From Acidobacteriaceae bacterium (GTDB lineage: Bacteria; Acidobacteriota; Terriglobia; Terriglobales; Acidobacteriaceae): a stretch of DNA of 64,000 nt. The position numbers and the translations under genes are program-made. The notes under the pieces were generated by a model that searched no databases, was not told the origin of the DNA, and was given only the letters and a program-made list of their open reading frames with translations. Shown piece after piece: positions 9,021 to 18,184 of the stretch. How positions within the stretch are numbered: position 1 is the first letter of the stretch; each line of letters begins with the position of its first letter. Location of the stretch: assembly GCA_003165075.1 (NCBI GenBank), contig PLSM01000094.1:111509-175508 (forward strand), written 5' to 3'.

Positions 9021-10447
9021 CCTCTCTCTCCGTCAGGAATGGCGTGCAAGCTCTGAAACCGGTTGCTGAGTCCCCTTTCCTGGCGCGCGCTGGATGCGAG
9101 CGGCTCGGGTTCGTGCGGCTGCTGTTCAGGACTTCGCACATCTGTGAATCCCGCCGGAGTGCGCATGCGCCGCACGTAGACCCACAGATAAAAAATGCCC
9201 ATCGTCAAGAGGATGGGTGGAATTGGCCTTGTGACCGCAACCATCGCTATCTTTCCCAGCAGGCCCGTTGGACCTGGGTGCAGATCCTTGGTGAGCATTC
9301 CGAGAATTGCCAGCGGAATATCTCCTGTCAAAACAACCGCCGCAGTATTTACCAGAACAGCAACCCACCCAACCAGGCCGCCCTCGGCCCAGAGCAAGGC
9401 ACAGGCAGGAACGGTGAGCAGCAAGAGCTTCGCGTCATGATGGCGATGATAAACGGGGAGCAGGGAGAGCGCCGCGACTGCCGCTAGCGCCAACCATGCT
9501 GTTGCAGGCGAGCTGTGGGAGCGCAGAGTTACTAATATCCAAACGAGCAGGAGCGGTCCGCATATCAGATAGGTCACCGGGTTATAGAATTGCGGATTAT
9601 CGCGGAAGGCGCCGACGACGGCTTGCATGTCGATGACCGGATCCGGATCGCGGTTACCGGCTCGATTGAGCTCTGGATCGTTAAGACCGCCGTGTGCCGT
9701 TGTCTCCACCAGATTCGAGTGCAATTCCTGCATCCAACGGGGCGCAACGCTGGACGTCCACACGACCGCCGCGAGACCCAACACAAGAGTCACTGCGAGA
9801 GTTTGCAGTGCGCGCTTGCGGCAAATTCCCCCCGCCAGCAGGAAATAGAACCAGACCAGGCCCGCGACCTGGGGCTTGACGGCGAGGCTGATTGCCAGGC
9901 AGATCACACCCACCGCAGCAAGGCGCTCCTGGAGAAAACACCACGCGCCCACCAGGCAAAGGCTGACCACAATCCCTGCTGTATTTCCAGCCGCAAAGAT
10001 GTATTCGCAGTTAGCCAGCACCATGCAAGCCAGGAATACAGAAACGCCCGGCGCGCGTTTTGCCCCCACGCTCCACATCAAGAAGGCGGCGATGGTCAGG
10101 CCTGCGCCCGTCATGGCCATCCATAGCATATGCGCCGGCCCCCACGGCAGCATCGCCAAAGGAGCGATGAAAATAAATACAGTCGGCAGGTTTACGCATA
10201 TCGTGACAATCCCGGAAAGTTGGCTCAACTCCGGGGTATGATCGTGCTCTTCGGCCAGATAAACCGACTGCAGTTCACTTTGCCGGTAGGGGTCGCGATG
10301 CTGAAGCAGGCATCGCGCGCCGTAGTAGACCGCCTTGAAATCTATCATTCGGTGAGGCATGGAGCGCTCCAACGAAGCGCCCCAGGAAATGAAGATCCCA
10401 CTACTCAGCAGCAACAGAAGCACTCCGCCCAGCCGCGCTCTTGTCAT
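9017..10447 (-). CDS. GT87/DUF2029-like multi-TM glycosyltransferase, tandem paralogue 1 (operon-proximal)
   Basis: MIDFKAVYYGARCLLQHRDPY, SLAVKPQVAGLVWFYFLLAGG; ATG at 10447 preferred over the longer track ORF because MTRARLGG aligns with the N-terminus of paralogue 2. Confidence 0.78.
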   Translation of the reverse strand: MTRARLGGVLLLLLSSGIFISWGASLERSMPHRMIDFKAVYYGARCLLQHRDPYRQSELQSVYLAEEHDHTPELSQLSGIVTICVNLPTVFIFIAPLAMLPWGPAHMLWMAMTGAGLTIAAFLMWSVGAKRAPGVSVFLACMVLANCEYIFAAGNTAGIVVSLCLVGAWCFLQERLAAVGVICLAISLAVKPQVAGLVWFYFLLAGGICRKRALQTLAVTLVLGLAAVVWTSSVAPRWMQELHSNLVETTAHGGLNDPELNRAGNRDPDPVIDMQAVVGAFRDNPQFYNPVTYLICGPLLLVWILVTLRSHSSPATAWLALAAVAALSLLPVYHRHHDAKLLLLTVPACALLWAEGGLVGWVAVLVNTAAVVLTGDIPLAILGMLTKDLHPGPTGLLGKIAMVAVTRPIPPILLTMGIFYLWVYVRRMRTPAGFTDVRSPEQQPHEPEPLASSARQERGLSNRFQSLHAIPDGERG

Positions 10448-10464
10448 GTTCGACCTTTCCTTCT

Positions 10465-11274
10465 TCAGGGACGGTGCGTGAGCTCGGAATAGTACTTCTG
10501 TCTGACCTTTCTTCCTGATGCTTCGAAGCGCGGCAGGCGGACAAGGTGCCACTTGTGCGCCACAAAGCTCAACGTCGTGCCGAGAACTCCAAGTCCATAC
10601 TGCACGCTACGCTTGAAGTTGATGGACGAAGCTTCTCGAAAGTATTTCGTGGGGCAGGAGATTTCTCCGATGCGGAAGCCGAACATAACGGCCTGCGCGA
10701 TCATCTGGTTGTCAAAGACAAAGTCGTCGGAGTTCTCGAGTATCGGTAGAGTCTCAAGCAGCTCGCGCGAGAATGCACGGAAGCCGGTGTGATATTCCGA
10801 TAGCTTGACGCCCAGAAACAGATTTTGAAACGCGGTGAGGAAGCGGTTGGCGATGTACTTATAGAGCGGCATGCCGCCCCGGAGTGCGCCACCGCCCAGA
10901 ATCCGCGAGCCAAGCACCATGTCGTAAACACCACTGGCCACCATGCCAGCCATGGCCGGGACCAGGGAGGGTGTGTACTGATAATCGGGGTGGACCATGA
11001 CCACAATATCGGCGCCCGCAGCCAGAGCCTCTTGATAACAGGTCTGCTGGTTGCGGCCATAGCCGTAGTTGGTATCGTGAACGAAGGTCTGCACGCCGAG
11101 TTCACGGGACAGTTGCGCGGTTTGGTCCCTGCTGGAGTCATCGACAAGAATCTTGATATCCACCACAGCAGACAGCTCGCGCACTGTCACTTCCAAAGTT
11201 TTCTCGGCGTTGTAGGCCGGCATCACGACCGCAATTCGTTTTCCGTCGATCATGGATTCACGACCCTCATCCAT
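10465..11274 (-). CDS. Family 2 glycosyltransferase, dolichyl-phosphate-mannose/undecaprenyl-phosphate-sugar synthase-like
   Basis: RIAVVMPAYNAEKTLEVTVREL, ILVDDSSRDQTAQLSRELG, VMVHPDYQYTPSLVP, YHTGFRAFSRE. Confidence 0.88.
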   Translation of the reverse strand: MDEGRESMIDGKRIAVVMPAYNAEKTLEVTVRELSAVVDIKILVDDSSRDQTAQLSRELGVQTFVHDTNYGYGRNQQTCYQEALAAGADIVVMVHPDYQYTPSLVPAMAGMVASGVYDMVLGSRILGGGALRGGMPLYKYIANRFLTAFQNLFLGVKLSEYHTGFRAFSRELLETLPILENSDDFVFDNQMIAQAVMFGFRIGEISCPTKYFREASSINFKRSVQYGLGVLGTTLSFVAHKWHLVRLPRFEASGRKVRQKYYSELTHRP

Positions 11275-11304
11275 CTATTTTCTTACAAACATACCTCAGG
11301 CGGA

Positions 11305-13065
11305 TTACCGTGTTACCGGGGTTACCTGCTCAGGCACCGGATAAGGGACGGCCTCTGCCGGACTCAGATCCGGCTGCACCAGCCAGACCTTCCGATTCTT
11401 ATAGTACTGGAATAGCTCACGATTACTGGCCCCATCCATCTCGTGCGCCCAGATGACCTTCGAATCATCGATGTCGGCGGCATTGAAAATCCACTCCTGG
11501 GTGAGATACGGGTCCGCAGAGGCGCGGACTAAAACCAGTTGCTGGCCAGGAAGCTGTTCCAACCGGCTCTCAATATTCGCTCGTTCCGTACCGAAATGAT
11601 CAGGTCCATACCAACGGTCCATCCACGCGCTTGGCGGCGCCTCGGAAATTGGGAAATGGAGCGCACGGTCAAATAACCGTAGTCCTGCCATCACCAGGCA
11701 TATGGTTACGCTCAGTCGCACGATTGTCGTGCCCACTCGTTGACCCCCGGGGCTCCAATGCCACAGATGACGCATGGCCTGCAATCCCACGGCATAGAGG
11801 GCCCCCGCAAAAGGCGCCAGATAATGCGGGATCAGGTAGATCTCAATCAACATTCCTGCCACGAGAACGAGCAAACACACAACGAGGAACCGGATGCGCC
11901 GGTCGCGGAGTGTCCAGGGAAGAAAGACGAGCGGGGGAAACAACGCGAATCCGGCGAAAAACAACTCCGCCCTGACTGGTTTGATCAGCGTTTGGAGTAG
12001 GAAGCCCGACGGCTTACGGAATGAATTGAATTCTGCGAGCTCGACGTCGCGATAATAGTGGAGCATGACTTCGTGGTGATAAACCGGCTCCGGCCGCGGC
12101 GACTGCCAGAAGTAATAGGGCGCCATGGCGTAGGTCGCTCGATTGACGGTGTAGGGCAAGGTAAGTGGGTTGCCAAAGGCGCGGTAATCGTAATAACCCA
12201 ACCACGCGGCAACGGCAACGAGCAGCGCCAGCGCGGGCACGGTACGCCGGAAGAGGACCGCGGCGGTAGGCCGGCCTTTCGCGGTCAGCAACCAGTGGAG
12301 CATCGCCACCGCGACGGGGATGCAAAGAAGCACGCATTCATAGGGACGGGTAATGGCAAGGAGACCAATGCCCACGGCCATCAGCAGAGCATATCGCGGG
12401 CGCGCAGTGCGCATGAAGCGCGGCAGCCCACCCAGCACCAGTGCGCCGCCCAATGCAGCGATGGAACCGCCACCGGTGTAGCTATTGGTCCAGTAACTGA
12501 AAATGCCCAGGCGCAGAACTGAGAGGAATCCGCCCAGGAGTGCCCAGCAGGGCGGCAACCACGCCTGCAGCATCCAGCAAAGTGCAGAGCACATGAGGCC
12601 GCTGGCGATGAGAAGCCCGTACCAGGGATGGCCGAAAAGGACTTTCCCCGTGGCAAGCACAAGGCCTTGACCAGGAAAGTACATAGACATGTACGTTGGC
12701 TTCATGTCGACGAAGATGGCTTCGAAGTGAACCCACATGGCGGGCGTTGGATTGGCGAGACGCCCGTGAGCAAACGTGTCCCCCGAGAGCAGGAAGCTGA
12801 AATCGTCTGCGATAACCGGGAGCGGGCGGGGTAACAAAGGAAGAATCACAAGGCGCAGAAGAACCATGGTCAGCCCAACAACGGCCACTGCCAATTCCTG
12901 CTTTCGCGCCAGGCGCCCGAATCCACGCTCAATCTGTGAGAAACCAGCAAAACCGAGTCGCGGCCATGCAAAGGCAACGGCAACCCCGATTGCTGTGAGA
13001 CCACCCTCAACCAGCATCGGTGTAATCGATTCGCCCAAAGAAGGAGAAGTCTGAAGCATGTACAT
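11305..13065 (-). CDS. Multi-TM membrane protein, GT-C/PMT-like
   Basis: Long hydrophobic ORF; acidic first loop VIADDFSFLLSGDTFAHGRLANP; co-directional with the GT2 gene, short gap. Confidence 0.55.
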   Translation of the reverse strand: MYMLQTSPSLGESITPMLVEGGLTAIGVAVAFAWPRLGFAGFSQIERGFGRLARKQELAVAVVGLTMVLLRLVILPLLPRPLPVIADDFSFLLSGDTFAHGRLANPTPAMWVHFEAIFVDMKPTYMSMYFPGQGLVLATGKVLFGHPWYGLLIASGLMCSALCWMLQAWLPPCWALLGGFLSVLRLGIFSYWTNSYTGGGSIAALGGALVLGGLPRFMRTARPRYALLMAVGIGLLAITRPYECVLLCIPVAVAMLHWLLTAKGRPTAAVLFRRTVPALALLVAVAAWLGYYDYRAFGNPLTLPYTVNRATYAMAPYYFWQSPRPEPVYHHEVMLHYYRDVELAEFNSFRKPSGFLLQTLIKPVRAELFFAGFALFPPLVFLPWTLRDRRIRFLVVCLLVLVAGMLIEIYLIPHYLAPFAGALYAVGLQAMRHLWHWSPGGQRVGTTIVRLSVTICLVMAGLRLFDRALHFPISEAPPSAWMDRWYGPDHFGTERANIESRLEQLPGQQLVLVRASADPYLTQEWIFNAADIDDSKVIWAHEMDGASNRELFQYYKNRKVWLVQPDLSPAEAVPYPVPEQVTPVTR

Positions 13066-13598
13066 CGAGCTGCTATGCCGGACGGCAGGAAAGGAGGTGA
13101 CTGAGATAGGCGCGGAGTAGGAATTTCATATGCAGCATATTCTAACTCTTAACAAGTTGAAGCTGAGCGCATTAAGTACTGAAGCCGGCGTAGAAGGTAG
13201 AGGGAGTACCCACGGAAATATCTTGTTTTCCGCGAGCCACTCCCCCAGGAGAATGGAGGGAACTGGTGTTTGCATTAGCCCTGAGGGGAAGCTAAGCAGT
13301 ATGGGCCAAAACCAGGAGACCTTCCCATGCATCTTTGCAAATGATTTGCCAGGTTAATTTAGGGGCCAAGCCGCCACGAGTCCCGGTGGTTCCCGGATTC
13401 CCGCAGCCACCCCGTTCTGGCCATGATTCAGTGGTTGAACCACTAACGAGATCCCGATTTCGCTAGCTCTGACTCAGGATCGACCCCAAAAACAGAGCCT
13501 GCGCATTCGACATCCAGTTTGCACTTCGGCGATGGTCCGCTTCGTGCCGCGTGCAATTACCACTACGACTGGCTTTCCAACAGAACTGGAAATTCAGA

Positions 13599-13796
13599 CT
13601 ACGTAATGTAACTGCCGACGGTGGTAGAAACCTGTCGGAACGCCTTGTTGAGGCCAGACGCCATGGACGACATTCCCGCAGTCGCTCCGAAGGCAACCGT
13701 TGCAACAACAAGTGCGTACTCGACCAGATCCTGACCCTCTTTGTCGTTGATCAGGATCTGAAGCCTGAGAACCCAATTGTCTAGGACATCCCTCAT
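13599..13796 (-). CDS. flp: Flp/Fap-type type IVb pilin (copy 2)
   Basis: NDKEGQDLVEYALVVATVAFGATAGMSSMASGLNKAFRQVSTTVGSYIT; AGGAG ribosome-binding site. Confidence 0.9.
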   Translation of the reverse strand: MRDVLDNWVLRLQILINDKEGQDLVEYALVVATVAFGATAGMSSMASGLNKAFRQVSTTVGSYIT

Positions 13797-13836
13797 TAAA
13801 TGTCTCCTGCGGTTTGAAATCTGACGGCAATCCGTA

Positions 13837-13861
13837 CCGGGCTTGTCTCTGGCAAACCCGG
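13837..13861 (-). other. Intercistronic hairpin between the two flp genes
   Basis: CCGGGTTTG-CCAGAGA-CAAGCCCGG on the minus strand (9-bp stem with one G-T pair, 7-nt loop); no U-tract. Confidence 0.5.
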
Positions 13862-13870
13862 AATTCCAGA

Positions 13871-14068
13871 CTACGTAATGTAGGAGCCGAGGGTGGTGGA
13901 AACCTGCCCGAACGCCTTGTTGAGCCCGGTCGCCAGGGACGACATACCAGCTGTCGCGCCGAAAGCGATCAAAGCCACAACGAGGGCGTACTCAACCAAG
14001 TCCTGACCTTCTTCGCGAGACATCAGATCCTGGGCCTTAACGAACATCTTGAGCATCAGATCATTCAT
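13871..14068 (-). CDS. flp: Flp/Fap-type type IVb pilin (copy 1)
   Basis: SREEGQDLVEYALVVALIAFGATAGMSSLATGLNKAFGQVSTTLGSYIT. Confidence 0.92.
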   Translation of the reverse strand: MNDLMLKMFVKAQDLMSREEGQDLVEYALVVALIAFGATAGMSSLATGLNKAFGQVSTTLGSYIT

Positions 14069-14122
14069 GTGTGTTCTCTCCTTGATTTTCGAATCCAGTC
14101 ACAGACTGGTGTGCACTCTACT

Positions 14123-14139
14123 TAGCAAGCGCCGTGCCA
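14123..14139 (-). promoter_or_regulatory. Sigma-54 (-24/-12) promoter for flp
   Basis: Minus strand TGGCACG GCGC TTGCTA; GG-N10-GC spacing; predicted start ~14113, ~45 nt before the flp start. Confidence 0.85.
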
Positions 14140-14202
14140 TTTGGTTGTAGCATCGCGTCTCATTAGAAGTCAATAACTTACGAGAAGCTACCCTCAATGA
14201 TG

Positions 14203-14220
14203 TGTAACCTATTGTTTACA
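14203..14220. promoter_or_regulatory. Candidate activator binding dyad (TGTAACC-TATT-GTTTACA)
   Basis: 7-bp inverted half-sites with one mismatch, centred ~98 bp upstream of the predicted sigma-54 start. Confidence 0.4.
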
Positions 14221-14419
14221 GGAAGGACCCCATGACCCGTACTCGTATACATAACACATTAGAAGCATGCCATAACACAAATTTGCAGAGCCACCCGTGA
14301 TGAAAGTAACAAACAGCGCGCTCGAAAAGTTACTCAATGACTGGCAAGGAGTGGTCTCCTGTGGGTGTGTCGGCTGTGCACTGCAGCCCAGTCACAGAAT
14401 GGCAGAAACTGAGAATCGT

Positions 14420-14881
14420 CTAGTCGGGAGATATACAATCGTGCCCCGCAACCGGCGGAGCGGCAGGAAAGAATTCCAGGAAGTCTCCAGCCTCGGTGCA
14501 CGTCTCTCGGATCACTCCGGCGGCAAGCTCAATCACAGAATGCGCGGACAGGCAGGCAGACATGCGCCAAGGCGGCACGTTGCTCCTCACCTTTCTGATG
14601 CGGTGTCTTCGGTCAAGGAAGACAAGGTCGATCGGGAACTGCATTCCGATGGTATGCACGGCCTCACAGGGGAGTATCCACAAACCTTCACCAGGACCGA
14701 GGCCTTTGCGCCCCAGCAGGCCTTTGGTGCGCTTTGCGCCATGATCGGCAACTTCCATGCTGCTGGCCAGCTGGGTATGGCGCGTAGTGTTCAGAACCTG
14801 AAGGCGAATCTCCGCGCCGGGTTGCGTGCGCCCTGCGCCCCCTCCGTGCAGCGCCATGGAAAACCAGGCAGGCAGCTTCAT
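14420..14881 (-). CDS. DUF192 family protein
   Basis: KGLLGRKGLGPGEGLWILPCEAVHTIGMQFPIDLVFLDRRHRIRKVRSNVPPWRM; consistent with DUF192. Confidence 0.8.
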   Translation of the reverse strand: MKLPAWFSMALHGGGAGRTQPGAEIRLQVLNTTRHTQLASSMEVADHGAKRTKGLLGRKGLGPGEGLWILPCEAVHTIGMQFPIDLVFLDRRHRIRKVRSNVPPWRMSACLSAHSVIELAAGVIRETCTEAGDFLEFFPAAPPVAGHDCISPD

Positions 14882-15009
14882 CTTGTACCTGTGGCTCCTT
14901 TGAAGATGCTACGGCAGCCGGGAATAATCAGGTGCGACCGCAGCGACGGGGCACAGCCCCACAAAGAAGCGGTGAATGAGCGCTATGATGCCTCACCCGG
15001 ATAAGGTGG

Positions 15010-15038
15010 CGCCCCGGCTAGAAGTCCTCACCGGGGCG
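15010..15038. terminator. Hairpin downstream of rcpA (CGCCCCGG...CCGGGGCG)
   Basis: 8-bp stem, 13-nt loop; no clear U-tract. Confidence 0.4.
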
Positions 15039-15092
15039 AAATAAGAACGGTCACGCATGCTGCACGGTCCAGACCGACGATTGAATACCGCC

Positions 15093-16676
15093 TTACTGAG
15101 ATCCGGGTCCGGCGCTGGTGCCAACCGCCGTATTCGCGGTAGCGGCGCCGCCACCGTAACTACCGCCGCCACCCGACGCACTCATCGATCCGTCGATGTT
15201 CAGCGGCTGCTCCGGCTTCATGCTATCCAGCAGTTTCTCGACAGGAATGGTTGGAGGCGGAGGCGCCGGACTGTTCTCAGCCGTCTTTGCGTCAGGATTG
15301 TGCATCGGAATTCCGGAGTTGGGCGGAAGGAAGGCTTGAGGATACTTAAGCTCCGGCAACGCCGCGCCGGCCGGAATAGGAGCCACGATCTCCGGCGTCA
15401 CAAGCACAATCAGTTCGGTATTGGTCTTGGTCCTTTGAATCGACTGGAAAAACTTGCCCAGAATGGGAATGTCGCCCAGAAAGGGTATCTTCTGGAAAGA
15501 CTCATTTTCACGGTTATCGAGCAGGCCGCCAATGGCGAAACTCTGACCGTCCTGCAGTTCGACCTCCGTCTTCACTCGGCGAATGTCAATTGCAGGCACG
15601 TCAAATCCACCGATTTGGATGGCCTGGGTAAAATCCAGTGAACTGACTTCCGGGGCTACCTGAAGACGAATGGTTCCGCGCGGAGTGATGGTGGGAATGA
15701 AGTTTAGCCGGACCCCATACTCCTTGAACATGAGGGTAATGGTGGCCCCGCCGGTCGTTCCGGCTGCCTGGGCAACTGGATATGGATATTCGCCGCCGGC
15801 AAGGAAGCTGGCCTGTTTCCCGTTCAAGGCCATTACGTTGGGCTCGGCAAGCACCTCAACCAGGCCCTGGGTCTGGAGGGCTTCGATTGTCGCACCGAGA
15901 TCCAACCCGGGGTAAAAGGCGAAGAGGTTCAGCGCATTGGAAAGTGACACCGCGGACGCAGTCGAACCAGTGGGAATGGTAGGCGAAGGCGGACTGAATT
16001 GACCCGTCGAGACACTGCCGATGGTGTTTCCAAGCCCAGTGCTGAAGACGTTAATCCCCAGCTGCTTTTCTTTGGTGCGGTCCACACTGGCAAATCGCAC
16101 CTTGAGCAGAATCTGCGGGTCCGAGGCAGGCACGCTGACGTTGAGCAGGTTGACGACCTTGCCTATCGAAGCGGCGATCGTTTGCGCCCGGTCGGAACTG
16201 TTCAGATCCTTCACTGTGCCGCGAAGAAAGATGCTGCCATTCTCTTCGCTGACCCTGAGATTTTGACCCGGAAGTTCGTTCCTGAGTTCGCGGCGGACGG
16301 CCTCAAGGCGGTCATTGGTGACGTAGGAGCTGGGCCGAACAGTTACGTTGAAAAACTGCCGGCTGCCGCTCGTGTCCCAGAGAATCAGCGTGGTCTCTCC
16401 GGGAGTCTTGCCGTTGACCAGAATCTGATTAGGGCTGATTGCGACGGCCTCCGCAAAGTCGCCCAGACCCACAACAATCCGCGTCACGGGCCGCGCAAGG
16501 TCCAGCACCACTGACTTACCCACGGCAACGGACAGATCGTTTGTGGAGTCCTGGCTGGGAGCTGCTACCGGCGAAGTAGCGGGCGGAGCAGTCTGCGCCC
16601 AAAGGCCTGCCCCGGGGCTGAAGAGGAAAGTCAATGCACTGACAAAAGCAATGGCGACCCCAGTTCTTGCTCTCAC
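15093..16676 (-). CDS. rcpA: Flp pilus secretin RcpA/CpaC
   Basis: Signal peptide, BON-like segment, LAEPNVMALNGKQASFLAGGEYPYPV, VTEVELQDGQSFAIGGLLDNRE, PFLGDIPILGKFFQS. Confidence 0.92.
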   Translation of the reverse strand: MRARTGVAIAFVSALTFLFSPGAGLWAQTAPPATSPVAAPSQDSTNDLSVAVGKSVVLDLARPVTRIVVGLGDFAEAVAISPNQILVNGKTPGETTLILWDTSGSRQFFNVTVRPSSYVTNDRLEAVRRELRNELPGQNLRVSEENGSIFLRGTVKDLNSSDRAQTIAASIGKVVNLLNVSVPASDPQILLKVRFASVDRTKEKQLGINVFSTGLGNTIGSVSTGQFSPPSPTIPTGSTASAVSLSNALNLFAFYPGLDLGATIEALQTQGLVEVLAEPNVMALNGKQASFLAGGEYPYPVAQAAGTTGGATITLMFKEYGVRLNFIPTITPRGTIRLQVAPEVSSLDFTQAIQIGGFDVPAIDIRRVKTEVELQDGQSFAIGGLLDNRENESFQKIPFLGDIPILGKFFQSIQRTKTNTELIVLVTPEIVAPIPAGAALPELKYPQAFLPPNSGIPMHNPDAKTAENSPAPPPPTIPVEKLLDSMKPEQPLNIDGSMSASGGGGSYGGGAATANTAVGTSAGPGSQ

Positions 16677-17527
16677 TGTTTTCCCTCGGGAGTTGCGAAT
16701 TTTTCTTCCGTCCTTTGCGCACCGTTGATGACCACGACCGAAAACATCTGAGGAGCTGGCTTGACCGGCTTGTTCACATGCCCGGACAAGTGGGCCTTGA
16801 CTGGCGTCTTGGCCACGTCCTGAAAGATATTGGTCATGGCGCTACCCTCAACCGGGTCAATCTTGGTATCGAGGGGATTCCGGAGCACCAGCTGGATATG
16901 CGTCTGATTGCTGGCCAAGGCCAATACTTGCGCCTGTTCCGGAGTCACCAGCAGATTGACCACCTGTACCTGCTGAGGCTTGCCTTCGGCATCTTTCTGG
17001 ATGTCCGTGCCGGCGGACAGCACTTCGATGTTCTGCAGGATGGTTCTCACCTGCGTATCCCCCTGCACAGCCTGGGTGCCCGGAGGGGTGCCGGAGACGA
17101 TCACATCGACGCGCATGCCGGGAAGAACGAAACCGGCCACGCCCACCACCTCATCCACCTTGATTGCGCAGGCTCTCATACCCTGCTGAATGGTGGCAGC
17201 GAGTCCGCCACCGGAGCCCATTGGCGCCAAGCGGTTATCCAAAATAGGCTCACCGGCATAAATATTCGCGATGACGCCACGCCCGACGGCGCTCTTCGCA
17301 TCGAGAATCGCGCCCTTCGGAGCTGTACCCTGAACCTGAAGCGTGGTCAGGTCATTGGCGCTCAGCACGGTCCCAATTTTGATGTCTTGAGCTGCCGCAA
17401 CCACGCTGGTGGCAGGCACCGGCTTCGACGCCGCGATGCGCAAGCCGACCAGGCGATAGACGACAAAGGCGCACAGCGCTGCCACAATGAATGCGCTGAG
17501 GAGAATGGTTGCCAGTCTTCGGTTCAT
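16673..17527 (-). CDS. rcpC: Flp pilus assembly protein RcpC/CpaB
   Basis: N-terminal TM, SAF-like segment (VVAAAQDIKIGTVLSANDLT), VVGVAGFVLPGMRVDVIVSGTP. Confidence 0.9.
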   Translation of the reverse strand: MNRRLATILLSAFIVAALCAFVVYRLVGLRIAASKPVPATSVVAAAQDIKIGTVLSANDLTTLQVQGTAPKGAILDAKSAVGRGVIANIYAGEPILDNRLAPMGSGGGLAATIQQGMRACAIKVDEVVGVAGFVLPGMRVDVIVSGTPPGTQAVQGDTQVRTILQNIEVLSAGTDIQKDAEGKPQQVQVVNLLVTPEQAQVLALASNQTHIQLVLRNPLDTKIDPVEGSAMTNIFQDVAKTPVKAHLSGHVNKPVKPAPQMFSVVVINGAQRTEEKFATPEGKQ

Positions 17528-18184
17528 TCAGAATCCTGTCTTCACAAGGTGAATGGCCCGTTCCAAACTCTCTTGCACTTGATACCTGTTAGTGCAGCAG
17601 AGAAGAACAAGCAGTCGCACGCCGAGTTACTAATCGACTTGGTGGAGCGCTGAGCATGCCTTGATGCCGCTAGAGTATAGCACCATAAGGGATGAAGAGT
17701 GCACCAAAATTAATGCCTGGCATCTGAGGAACCACGAACGCTATATCTCTCCTTCTTTACCTCAACGACGAGGCGCTCGCTTTTAGCAAATCCAGTGGTT
17801 AATGAACATGCTCCCACGGGGACCGAGAAGCGTCAATTACTCATTTCTCCGATAAGAACAAAGGTAATCACAAGGGATAAACCATTCGCTTCGAAACGTG
17901 GCCGGCCAAGGCGGCAGAAAGGCCGTGCGAGCCGGAGTGCTATCTTGAATAACCGTGTGTGCTCCCGAATCCTCACCTTGCGCGTCCGGAGAGAGCTATC
18001 TTACGGAGCTCGAAACACCCAATAATTACGCCTCGACTGGGGATGGAAGCGCCACTTATCACGCCGTAGCGACCAAAGCGTTCAGTTACAAAAGAGTAGC
18101 TTAACGAACAGCAGACCAGATGTTACTTCTGTTCGCGCCAATGTAAAGTAGGAGGAGAAGCGCGAGAGAGAGGTTCCCCCGGCA

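Noticed and set aside
13130-13357. 75-aa plus-strand ORF after a strong Shine-Dalgarno-like AAAGGAGGTGA at ~13094
   Set aside because: The SD-like site is ~30 nt too far from the ATG and the protein shows no motif.
13066-13598. Possible c-di-GMP-type riboswitch in the intergenic region before the glycosyltransferase operon
   Set aside because: Looked for GEMM-type conserved elements and did not find them; only short local hairpins (e.g. AGTGGTTGAACCACT).
17795-18025. 76-aa plus-strand ORF between rcpC and the TonB-like gene
   Set aside because: No recognisable domain; Arg-rich; sits in the divergent promoter region.
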